Shown piece after piece: positions 8,160-14,918 of a stretch of 37,826 nucleotides of DNA (the first letter of the stretch is position 1; every line of letters begins with the position of its first letter). The notes under the pieces were generated by a model. The model was given only the letters and a program-made list of their open reading frames with translations. It made no database searches and was not told the origin of the DNA. A program made the translations under genes and the position numbers. The stretch comes from Schlesneria paludicola DSM 18645 (lineage in GTDB: Bacteria > Planctomycetota > Planctomycetia > Planctomycetales > Planctomycetaceae). The stretch covers positions 1-37,826 of the forward strand of contig CAMAYU010000038.1 of the NCBI GenBank assembly GCA_945862235.1, read 5' to 3'.

Positions 8160-9425
8160 TCACCCCACCGGATACGGCTGCGTCAGGCGGTACTTCGGGT
8201 GCTTTTCGAGGTACGCGGCAATGCGGTCCGTGCGCGAGATGCCGACGGGAAGGAAATCGAGTGCCTGTTGAAGCCGTTCGTCCGGCTCGGCGCAACTGAA
8301 GCGGAGGAAGCCGCCGCCTGCCTCTCCGAAACATTCGCCTCCCAAGCAGGCGACTCCGAATTTGTCGTCGGCTCCCTCGAGGAGATAGAGCGCGAGGCCG
8401 TGGCTGGTGATGCCGAGCCGGTTGCAGACCGGAGCGACGTTCGGGAAGACGTAGAACGTCGCGGCGGGGTCGAGCGAATGGAAGCCGTCCAGCTGGTTGA
8501 GGCCGTTCGTCAGGAGTTCGACCTTCTTGCGGAACTTCTGCATGACCGTGTCGCGTTCAGTGGTGTCTCGTTCGAGAGCCGCCTTACCGGCGAGTTGCAC
8601 CAGCGGCGGAGTACACGACAGCGTGGTGTTGATCATCTTGCCAATCGCGTCGGAAACCTCGACTGACGCGACCGAGAAGCCGAGCCGCCAGCCGCTCATG
8701 CTGTAGCTCTTGCTGAACGTGTACGCCGCCACGGATCGTTCGAGCATTCCCGGCTCGGACAGCAGCGATTCGTGCGTCCCCTTCCACACCATGTGACAGT
8801 ACGGTTCGTCACTGAAGACGGCGACGTTCGTCCCGCGCAGCAGGTCGGCCACGTCGCGCAGGTCTTGCCGCGTCATCACGCCGCCGGTCGGGTTGTGAGG
8901 CGAGTTGAAGAAGATCGCCTTCGGAGCCTTGTCGGTCTTGAGGAAGTTCTCGATCGCCGACATCTCGGGCCGGAAGCCGTTCGACTGTTTGAGTGGCGCG
9001 AGGACCGGCCGCGCGTTGCGTCGCAGGATGTTCGGCAGATACGTCGGGAAGTACGGGCTGAAGACCAGCACACCGTCATCCGGGTTGAGGAACGCTTCGC
9101 AGAAATACTGCTCGAACACCTTGGCTCCCGGCGCGACGACGATGTTCGCCGCCTCGGCGGGAATGTTGAACTCGTGCTTCACAAACCGAGCCGCCGCTTC
9201 ACGGAACTCGGGCAAGCCGGGCGAGGGACAGTAGTGCGACTTGTTCTGCTGAATGGCCTCGACCCCCGACGACTTCGCCGACGCCGTGCTGTCGAACGGG
9301 CTGTCGCCAATCTCCAACTCGACGACATCTTTGCCAGTCGCCTTGAGCGCCTTGGCCACCGCCAACACATTGAAGGCCGTTTCGACAGAGAGAGACTTGG
9401 CAAATTCACTGAGCTGCACGGGCAT
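8160..9425 (-). CDS. Class I/II pyridoxal-phosphate aminotransferase
   Basis: A fold-type I PLP-dependent aminotransferase of the aspartate aminotransferase superfamily, cytoplasmic, transferring an amino group between an amino acid and a 2-oxo acid; the substrate cannot be told from sequence. Visible motifs: FFNSPHNPTGGVM (substrate/PLP-binding Asn), FSDEPYCHMVW (Asp and Tyr of the PLP pocket), TFSKSYSMSGWRLGF with the Schiff-base lysine at K239, and a C-terminal GGGFLRFSCAEPDERLQQAL containing the carboxylate-binding arginine. I choose ATG 9425 because AGGTGA precedes it at good spacing; a GTG three codons upstream (9434) overlaps that ribosome binding site. Length (421 residues) is normal. 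It lies upstream of the VanZ-like gene with 40 bp between them. Confidence 0.9.
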   Translation of the reverse strand: MPVQLSEFAKSLSVETAFNVLAVAKALKATGKDVVELEIGDSPFDSTASAKSSGVEAIQQNKSHYCPSPGLPEFREAAARFVKHEFNIPAEAANIVVAPGAKVFEQYFCEAFLNPDDGVLVFSPYFPTYLPNILRRNARPVLAPLKQSNGFRPEMSAIENFLKTDKAPKAIFFNSPHNPTGGVMTRQDLRDVADLLRGTNVAVFSDEPYCHMVWKGTHESLLSEPGMLERSVAAYTFSKSYSMSGWRLGFSVASVEVSDAIGKMINTTLSCTPPLVQLAGKAALERDTTERDTVMQKFRKKVELLTNGLNQLDGFHSLDPAATFYVFPNVAPVCNRLGITSHGLALYLLEGADDKFGVACLGGECFGEAGGGFLRFSCAEPDERLQQALDFLPVGISRTDRIAAYLEKHPKYRLTQPYPVG

Positions 9426-9524
9426 CGTTGTCACCTGTTAGAGATTTTGGGATGGAGGGAGTCGTTGGAGGGAAGTCATGAGGCGTCAGCGAACTCGTGG
9501 TGACACGTTTTGGGAACGTGTCCG

Positions 9525-10535
9525 TCACCCGGAAATAGTTGAATCCGTCGGCGACAGCCCCGGTTGTATGAACTCATTCCAACCGCGACAGTCGATAACC
9601 CGATCAGCCATCTCTTCGAGCTGTTCGACGGATGTGATGCTCTCCAGGGATTCAGCCACATTAGCAGGGATTACGCCCCAGCGACGAGTTCCCAGCCGCC
9701 GGATGAGCGTTTTCGCTTCATTCGCTCGCCCCTGAGACAGCCCCTGAGACAGCCCCTGAGACAGCCCCTCTTCGAGGCCTTGAGCCAGCCCGCGCGCCAT
9801 TCCTTTGGCCAGCCCGCGTTCTGTCGCGTCGTCCTCGGCTGCGGCGCGATCGCGTTCAAACTTGATCCGGGCTTCGTACCGTTCTCGTTCGGTGTCACTT
9901 TGGGCGAGCATGGCCAAGGTTCCTGTGGCTTGAAGAAACTCGGGAGCATTCAGAAACGCGGGCATCGTGGCAGAATCCCACTCGCCACCGTGTCTGAGAA
10001 AATAGGCCCACCGGTCGGCATCGTCGTCGATGGGTTGGAGCGTGTCGAGAAACTTGGGCAGTTCGACAACGTGAATCATGAACTGGTCGGTGAACCGTCC
10101 GCCATGCTTGGGGTCGATCAATTCAAAGCGGCTGTGATAGCCGGGCATCTTCGGAAACAGGGTCGCATTGACGAAACAAATCACGATGACCGGCCGCAGC
10201 CTAGAGTACTTCTCACCCTCACTGATCTGTTGCGAGTAATGCTTAGCTCCGTAATACAACAGCCGCTCGGGAAACGAAGCGTGAGTGAAGAGTTGCATCT
10301 CGATCAGGTATTCGCGTCCAGCCTCGTCGCGGGCCTTGATGTCGAGAACCGAAAGCTTGTCATTCTCGGCATCCCGGTCACTGAACGGATTGAGCAGTTC
10401 GACCTCCCGAATCTTTTGGGGCAGTGAATCTTCCAGCAGCGCGTTGAGCAAGTGCAACAGGACGTTGCGGTTCTCTTCACTTCCGAAGACACGCTTGAAG
10501 GCGTAGTCCACCTTCGGATCGATGCCGGTTCCCAT
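9525..10535 (-). CDS. Rpn family recombination-promoting nuclease / PD-(D/E)XK transposase-like protein
   Basis: A member of the Rpn (YhgA-like) family of PD-(D/E)XK nucleases, which in E. coli promote RecA-independent recombination and are often annotated as putative transposases. The N-terminal part is typical: DPKVDYAFKRVFGSEENRNV, then the nuclease core VLDIKARDEAGREYLIEMQ, giving D65, K67, E79 and Q81 as the likely active-site residues. FFLRHGGEWD-like and SDTERERYEAR helical segments follow. The C-terminal region has a Gly/Gln-rich repeat (AKGMARGLAQGLEEGLSQ and on) ending in an arginine-rich tail; the repeat includes three exact 12-bp units. The start codon lies 20 bp after the stop of the upstream unknown gene, so the two are probably co-transcribed. 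The frame is complete at 336 residues. Confidence 0.88.
   Translation of the reverse strand: MGTGIDPKVDYAFKRVFGSEENRNVLLHLLNALLEDSLPQKIREVELLNPFSDRDAENDKLSVLDIKARDEAGREYLIEMQLFTHASFPERLLYYGAKHYSQQISEGEKYSRLRPVIVICFVNATLFPKMPGYHSRFELIDPKHGGRFTDQFMIHVVELPKFLDTLQPIDDDADRWAYFLRHGGEWDSATMPAFLNAPEFLQATGTLAMLAQSDTERERYEARIKFERDRAAAEDDATERGLAKGMARGLAQGLEEGLSQGLSQGLSQGRANEAKTLIRRLGTRRWGVIPANVAESLESITSVEQLEEMADRVIDCRGWNEFIQPGLSPTDSTISG
9731..9766. repeat. Three exact 12-bp tandem repeats in the Rpn gene
   Basis: The unit CCTGAGACAGCC (plus strand) occurs three times without change at 9731-9742, 9743-9754 and 9755-9766. On the coding strand each copy encodes Gly-Leu-Ser-Gln. More diverged copies (GLAK, GLAQ, GLEE) precede it. 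Such Gly-x-x-x arrays are common in Rpn proteins. Exact identity of the copies suggests recent slippage, and the copy number could change without breaking the frame. Confidence 0.9.
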
Positions 10536-10555
10536 GACGAGTCCACTTCCCGTTT

Positions 10556-11299
10556 CTACTTCGTGGCGATCGCCTGTTGCAGCGGTCGCAGCACCTGTTC
10601 GATGACGTGCGATTCCAGAAGCTGTTCGGCCGTGGTGCGGAGTTGCGAGAACGTCTGCTCGTAGGACAGGTCGGATTCGAGGCTGCCGTACTGACGGACA
10701 GTGAAGAAGACGCTGATCTGCTCTTCGGGGAACTCGCCGCGCCGAACTTGGTACGCGTTGGTGCGGGTTTCGATCGTCAGCCTCGCTTGGCGACGGCAGG
10801 ATTCGTCGAGGGCAATCGTGATGGTTGGCTCGTAGTTCAGCACTTTCATGCCGGGGATTTCGAGCATCCCTTCCATCGCCGATCCGACGCCAAGGGCCTC
10901 GGCCACGAGTTCATCGTGGTTGCCTCGGTAAGCGAAATCGAAGCCCATCATGAAATCGAGGGCCTCACAATCGAGCGGGCTGACCGACAACATGAACGGG
11001 ACGAGATCGAGGATCAGCGAGTGCTGCTCGACCGCATCATCGACATCGTCCGGATTGATGTGCCCGCTACAGACGCGACGCGGTTCGAGGGTGACCCAAC
11101 GCTGGTGGCCCATGTCCTTGTCTTCTTCCAGCACGAAGTCGCCGTTCTCGCGCGTGTGGAAGTTGCGCATCGTCGGGTACTTCTTCTGCACCCGCTCGAA
11201 GAACCCGAGGATTGTTTCCCGACCCGCGGGAAGCTGCATCTCGGTGTTCAAGTTCATGTTGATGTAGAAGTCATCGGCCAGCGATGAGTACGGGTTCAT
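10556..11299 (-). CDS. Conserved-looking protein of unknown function
   Basis: I do not recognise the family. From ATG 11299 the protein has 247 residues and no signal peptide or membrane segment. The frame is open upstream to 11338, but GAGG about 10 bp upstream of 11299 and the plain MNPYSSLADDFYINMNLNTEM start favour the internal ATG. It is acidic, with a DPDDVDDAVEQHSLILDLVPFMLSVSPLDCEALDFMMGFDF core, and ends in a helical segment (QLRTTAEQLLESHVIEQVL). The alternation of strands and helices suggests a compact cytoplasmic domain. It lies 20 bp upstream of the Rpn-type nuclease on the same strand, so co-expression is likely, but a functional link is only inference. Confidence 0.75.
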   Translation of the reverse strand: MNPYSSLADDFYINMNLNTEMQLPAGRETILGFFERVQKKYPTMRNFHTRENGDFVLEEDKDMGHQRWVTLEPRRVCSGHINPDDVDDAVEQHSLILDLVPFMLSVSPLDCEALDFMMGFDFAYRGNHDELVAEALGVGSAMEGMLEIPGMKVLNYEPTITIALDESCRRQARLTIETRTNAYQVRRGEFPEEQISVFFTVRQYGSLESDLSYEQTFSQLRTTAEQLLESHVIEQVLRPLQQAIATK

Positions 11300-11608
11300 G
11301 TGCGCGTTCCTCAAAAACTCAAGCAGCCTTGTGACCAAAACAAATGCGTGCGGTCATGTCTGGCATCAACCCGAAGTGTCAACGAGGGCATTCGTCCAGC
11401 ATTCTCGTAGACACTTCGGGGTGGTGTTCTTCGCCAACAAAAAGTGCCGGTTTCCAAGCGATTCGGCTCAAATCCGCCATCGCCTGTCCGGCACATCCTC
11501 CCACCTCTCCGGCATGGGGCGTCCGTCGATTGCGGGCTGCACGAGGAGTCCGCAAACTGCGGCGGCATTCTATAGCTGAGTCCCACACCGGTCAAAGAGG
11601 GGTGAAGA
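11300..11608. other. Divergent intergenic region with a palindrome
   Basis: This 309-bp stretch separates the minus-strand unknown gene from the plus-strand Ogt/MGMT gene and should hold both promoters. Its only clear structure is the inverted repeat at 11369-11422. The overlapping open frames here have no ribosome binding sites and no recognisable content. Confidence 0.6.
11369..11422. repeat. Inverted repeat between divergent genes
   Basis: ACCCGAAGTGTCAACGAG (11369-11386) is inverted as CTCGTAGACACTTCGGGGT (11404-11422) with one extra base and about 17 bp between the arms. Being between divergent genes, it cannot be a terminator for either neighbour, which supports a dispersed repeat instead. 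Confidence 0.8.
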
Positions 11609-12181
11609 ATGGCAGTTCGCAGGGAAGACTTCGGCGGCGACGAGTCATTGAGGCTGTGTTCGTTCTCGTCACCGATCGGTTGGCTGGGGATCGCAGGGCG
11701 CGACGAGATCGTTCGTGCGGTGTTCGTGGGGCATCCATCAACAGCGTCCGTGCGACAAGCGGCCTCGAGTTGGTGGGCCGAATGCTCGACGAGTGGCTCA
11801 CTCCAAGCGGCTGATTGGTTTCCAACGCTGCGTCAGCAACTGCTCGCGTACGCAGATGGCGAGCGGGTTGAGTTCGATGAGTTTCACTTGGAGTTGCCGG
11901 AACGAACGCCCTTTCGAGACAAGGTCCTGGCCACGACAAGGCGACTCGGTTACGGAGCGACCACAACTTACGGAGACCTCGCGCGGAAGGTCGGTCATCC
12001 CGGCGCGGCGCGTGCCGTGGGGACCGTGATGTCCACGAACCGATTCCCGATTTTGATTCCCTGCCACCGAGTACTGGCTTCGGGAGGCAAGCTCGGCGGC
12101 TACACCGCGCCGTCCGGGGCCGATCTGAAGCAACGGTTGCTCGACATGGAACAAACAATGCGATCGGCGCGGGCCTCCTGA
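11609..12181 (+). CDS. ogt: Methylated-DNA--protein-cysteine S-methyltransferase (Ogt/MGMT)
   Basis: A suicide DNA repair protein that moves the methyl or alkyl group from O6-alkylguanine (and O4-alkylthymine) in DNA to its own cysteine. The C-terminal domain is classic: TPFRDKVLATTRRLGYGATTTYGDLA, then AARAVGTVMSTNRFPILIPCHRVL with the acceptor cysteine at C152 in the PCHRV motif, and LGGYTAPSGADLKQRLLDME. The Arg finger (ARAVG) is present. The 190 residues agree with the Ogt class without an Ada regulatory domain. The start has an excellent ribosome binding site (AGAGGGGTGA, about 7 bp upstream). A small membrane protein gene follows 62 bp later. ogt as symbol rather than another MGMT name is a convention; the activity is clear. 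Confidence 0.93.
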   Translation: MAVRREDFGGDESLRLCSFSSPIGWLGIAGRDEIVRAVFVGHPSTASVRQAASSWWAECSTSGSLQAADWFPTLRQQLLAYADGERVEFDEFHLELPERTPFRDKVLATTRRLGYGATTTYGDLARKVGHPGAARAVGTVMSTNRFPILIPCHRVLASGGKLGGYTAPSGADLKQRLLDMEQTMRSARAS

Positions 12182-12243
12182 CCCCGCTAAATCGCCCGAT
12201 CGCAGGTCTCATCTTTTCTCACGTCCCTTTTGGAACCCGCCAC

Positions 12244-12495
12244 ATGTCGCGAGTCCTGTTTCAACTCACCGCTGCCATCACGATGGTCTTCGTCGTCACG
12301 ATCTTGGCGATGGTCTCGATGACGCTGGGCGATCCGACCGCCCCCGTCAATCTCTGGTTCGACAAGCACGGTGGAACACTGATGTTGGTCGAGGTGATCG
12401 GGATCGTCGTTTTCGGACTCAGCGCAATGACGGCCGACCGTCGTGAGACGCTGCGCGAGCAGGCCCATCAAAAGTCATCTGACGCGGCATCGTGA
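12244..12495 (+). CDS. Small two-helix membrane protein of unknown function
   Basis: An 83-residue protein with two likely membrane helices, about 6-28 (FQLTAAITMVFVVTILAMVS) and 46-63 (LMLVEVIGIVVFGLSAM), joined by a short polar loop (GDPTAPVNLWFDKHGG), and a charged C-terminal tail (ADRRETLREQAHQKSSDAAS). No family recognised. Topology by the positive-inside rule would put both ends in the cytoplasm. Good codon structure and its place between the repair gene and the SpoA gene make it a likely real gene. The region upstream has no strong ribosome binding site. Confidence 0.65.
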   Translation: MSRVLFQLTAAITMVFVVTILAMVSMTLGDPTAPVNLWFDKHGGTLMLVEVIGIVVFGLSAMTADRRETLREQAHQKSSDAAS

Positions 12496-12548
12496 GCCAG
12501 ATTCCTCGAAGTTTTCTGCCGATTCGATCCGATGGACTCAGACAGGCC

Positions 12549-12579
12549 GACCGCGTCACGAACTCTTCGTGACGCGGTC
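12549..12579. repeat. Perfect hairpin upstream of the SpoA gene
   Basis: GACCGCGTCACGAA (12549-12562) is the exact complement of TTCGTGACGCGGTC (12566-12579), with a three-base loop. It sits 53 bp after the membrane protein stop and about 23 bp before the SpoA start. No T-run follows. It could end the upstream message or lie in the leader of the next. Confidence 0.85.
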
Positions 12580-12602
12580 GAGTCGATTTGGAGAGTGATC
12601 AG

Positions 12603-12923
12603 ATGAACGGGGAGCAAGCGTCTTCAAATTGTCCGACGATGAAGTCGGCTTCAACTCGGCTCACGTCGCGTGAGACACTGCTCGCACGAGTCGGCTCAAT
12701 TTCGGTGCCGGTCTCAGTGCAGTTGTGCCAGCGCCGGATGACTCTGAGAGAGTTCTTGGCACTGCGCCCCGGTTCGTTCATCCCGTTTTCAACGCACTGC
12801 GACGAGCCGCTGAAACTGCAAGTCAAAGAGGGTTCCACGATCGCTCTCGGCGAACCCGTTCAGAATGGTTCGCAACTTGGCCTGCGATTGAGTCGCTTTG
12901 TGGAGCAGCCGGTTCGGCAGTGA
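12603..12923 (+). CDS. Stand-alone SpoA-domain protein (FliN/FliM C-ring like)
   Basis: The protein resembles the SpoA (surface presentation of antigens) domain found at the C-terminus of FliM/FliN and of type III secretion C-ring proteins. The domain fills about residues 35-103: ISVPVSVQLCQRRMTLREFL, then LRPGSFIPF, then EPLKLQVKEGSTIALGEPV and LGLRLSRFVE, with the typical order of beta strands and the LRPG turn. About 30 Ser/Thr-rich residues precede it. I start at ATG 12603, which has GGAGAG about 8 bp upstream; a TTG at 12588 would overlap that site. At 106 residues it is the size of FliN, but no other flagellar or secretion gene is present here. It may be a dispersed flagellar switch component, as planctomycete flagellar genes are often scattered. 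Confidence 0.75.
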   Translation: MNGEQASSNCPTMKSASTRLTSRETLLARVGSISVPVSVQLCQRRMTLREFLALRPGSFIPFSTHCDEPLKLQVKEGSTIALGEPVQNGSQLGLRLSRFVEQPVRQ

Positions 12924-13177
12924 TCTTCGGGTCAGCGCTTTGAAACAGGTGAGACCAATCGGAACCTCAAACAAGCGAACCCCATCGAGCTTGCCCCCTG
13001 TGGAAACAGGTCTTTGCACTACTTGTTCATTAACGCGAATCGGCACAGCAACAAGTAGTGCAAGAACCCGCGAGCCACCGGGGCAAGCCCGGTGGGGTCG
13101 CTTGTTTCGCGACGCAATCAGGCCCTCGTTACGACGAGGGCCTGATTGCATTTGATCGCCATGCTTTGCGAATCGTG
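12924..13177. other. Intergenic region with three hairpins between convergent genes
   Basis: Between the SpoA gene and the convergent DUF1080 gene. It holds an inverted repeat with arms 13013-13027 and 13050-13064 (AACAAGTAGTGCAAG and its complement, one mismatch), a short hairpin at about 13076-13096 (CCACCGGGGCAAGCCCGGTGG), and the perfect hairpin at 13114-13149. No coding sequence is supported. Confidence 0.7.
13114..13149. terminator. Hairpin downstream of the DUF1080 gene, possible terminator
   Basis: GCAATCAGGCCCTCGT (13114-13129) is exactly inverted at 13134-13149 with a four-base loop. It starts 28 bp past the DUF1080 stop codon on the minus strand and is also downstream of the plus-strand SpoA gene, so it could serve both. 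The flanking T content is low, so termination is inferred from position and stability. Confidence 0.6.
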
Positions 13178-14500
13178 TTACTTCGCAGGGACAAGGGACT
13201 TGATGCGGACGTTGCGGAACTCGACCGGCTCGCTGTGACCGGCGAAACCGAAGTAGCCCGTGGTCCGTTCCTTGCCGGGATGCGGGCTGTTCGCCATGTA
13301 CTCGGTGATCTTGCTGAGATCGGCATCAAGGATCGTCGAGCCGTTCAATTCGACTTGAATCGTTGAGCCGACGACGCGGACTTCCTGATAGTTCCATTCA
13401 CCGACGGGTCGGTGATAGCCGCGCGCGGCGGCGGCCATGCCGTACGCGGAACCATGTGCCTGTCGCGGATCGAGGCCCTTGTACTTGGGGTGTTCGGTGT
13501 CGAGGACTTGCAGCTCGCACATGCCGACGTAGGCCGTATCACCTTGTCCGGGATAGCGAATCGCGAGGCCATTGTTTCCGCCGGGAGGCAACTTAAATTC
13601 GAGTCGGACGGCGAAGTCCGAGTACTCGTCCTTGGTATGCAGAACCCCGCCCTTGCCGGTCTTGCAGCGGATCGCACCGTCGGCGACTTCGTAGTTCTCC
13701 ACGGCCCCCGACCAACCCGCCAGGTCTTTGCCGTTGAACAGCGGCGTGAAGCCCGCGTCGTCTCGCGCCAGGAGCTTGGCCGCTTCGTCGCCGGGAATCT
13801 CTCGAATGAAAATATTCTTCCAGCGAATCTCGCCGCCGTGAGTCTGAAGCTGGATCGGACCTTTCGGAACGAGCGGCGTCACACGGTCCTTGTCGAAGTA
13901 GTTTTCGAGGATCGCGTTATCGACAACGAGTTTGTCGTTCAACGTGATCGTCGTGCGAGTCCCGACTTGCACGATGTGAAAGCGATTCCATTCGCCGAGT
14001 GGTTTGTCGGCGAGGACCAGTGGGTCCTTGCCCGGTTTGCCCGCGCGGTTGTTCCACAGGCCGCCCGAACCTTTGTCGGCTCCAATACTGAACTTGGTCG
14101 GGTCGGTGAAGTCCCAAATCTGGACCTGTGGCGCGCCCTTGAGATAGATGCCGCTGTCGGCCTTCGGGACGGTCTTGTAGTCGATCCACAGTTCGTAGTG
14201 GTCGTAGTCCTTGTCGGTCGTCAGGTAGAGACCGAATCCGTCGTTGACGAGATCGGCACCCTGAACACTCCAGTGTTGCTTGATGTCGTCGAGACTCTTC
14301 GTCCGCTTGGCGGCACGATCTTCGTCACTCATCGCCTGAATCTTGCGCGGGTCTTCCGTGCTGACGCCGTGCCAGCCCGACAAGTCCTTGGCGTTGAAGA
14401 GAGACGCGAAACCGGTCGGCGGCTCGTTGTCGGCGGCGTTGGCACTGAGGGCACTCAACGCCAGCAGGCCTGAGAAACAGAATGCAGAACGAAACAGCAT
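13178..14500 (-). CDS. Exported protein with two DUF1080 domains
   Basis: DUF1080 (3-keto-disaccharide hydrolase) domains adopt a concanavalin-like jelly roll and occur in many exported planctomycete proteins, some acting on 3-keto sugars. Here two copies are joined: about residues 28-225 (starting GFASLFNAKDLSGWHGVSTE) and 235-437 (starting GFTPLFNGKDLAGWSGAVEN). Each contains the family pattern: a YDHYELWIDYKTVPKADSGI-type or FAVRLEFKLPPGGNNGLAI strand, EWNRFHIVQVG or EWNYQEVRVVG, and a closing GPIQLQTHGGEIRWKNIFIR or TGYFGFAGHSEPVEFRNVRI. I start at ATG 14500, where AAGGAG lies about 7 bp upstream and a signal peptide (LFRSAFCFSGLLALSALSANA) begins; the frame is open to 14521. No neighbour points to a specific substrate. 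Confidence 0.9.
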   Translation of the reverse strand: MLFRSAFCFSGLLALSALSANAADNEPPTGFASLFNAKDLSGWHGVSTEDPRKIQAMSDEDRAAKRTKSLDDIKQHWSVQGADLVNDGFGLYLTTDKDYDHYELWIDYKTVPKADSGIYLKGAPQVQIWDFTDPTKFSIGADKGSGGLWNNRAGKPGKDPLVLADKPLGEWNRFHIVQVGTRTTITLNDKLVVDNAILENYFDKDRVTPLVPKGPIQLQTHGGEIRWKNIFIREIPGDEAAKLLARDDAGFTPLFNGKDLAGWSGAVENYEVADGAIRCKTGKGGVLHTKDEYSDFAVRLEFKLPPGGNNGLAIRYPGQGDTAYVGMCELQVLDTEHPKYKGLDPRQAHGSAYGMAAAARGYHRPVGEWNYQEVRVVGSTIQVELNGSTILDADLSKITEYMANSPHPGKERTTGYFGFAGHSEPVEFRNVRIKSLVPAK

Positions 14501-14918
14501 CGTGGACTCCTTGCAATTCAATGGGGGTTTGACACGGTTGATTTGGCAGACGCCCTTTCACGGGGGCGGCATCCTATCTGCCGTGTTCGATGGAAACCAC
14601 GCTGTGCCATGTGAGTACTCATTCACGATCAACCGAGTACTTGGTCACTTCGCCAAGATCGCCGACTGTGACGGTTGGATGAATGCTGAGGATTCAGGAA
14701 AACGCGTCTTTCCTCCCTGCATTTTCGAGCGTGTATTCGGCCTAGACCCGTGTTAGATTGCCGCATCGTTGCGGCCGGACTCTGCTTTCTGGTTCAACAT
14801 TTTTGAGTGGCGTCGGTCATTTTCTATTCGATCAGTGGCCTTGGCTCGCTTGGCCTCAGTGTTAATTCTTTCAGCATTTTTTCTTCTCGTTAACCGAGTT
14901 GTTGGGGTCGTGTCCGTT
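14501..14918. other. Divergent intergenic region
   Basis: 418 bp between the DUF1080 gene (leftward) and the zinc-ribbon gene (rightward). A frame is open from a TTG at 14769 into the zinc-ribbon gene, but it encodes a hydrophobic, unconserved-looking stretch and I do not count it as coding. The part from about 14815 to 14895 is richer in A/T than its surroundings and is the best place for the rightward promoter. No palindrome or other structure stands out. Confidence 0.5.

Noticed and set aside
9731..9766. Short direct repeats considered as a CRISPR array
   Set aside because: Units are 12 bp, directly adjacent without spacers, and lie in a coding frame as Gly-Leu-Ser-Gln.
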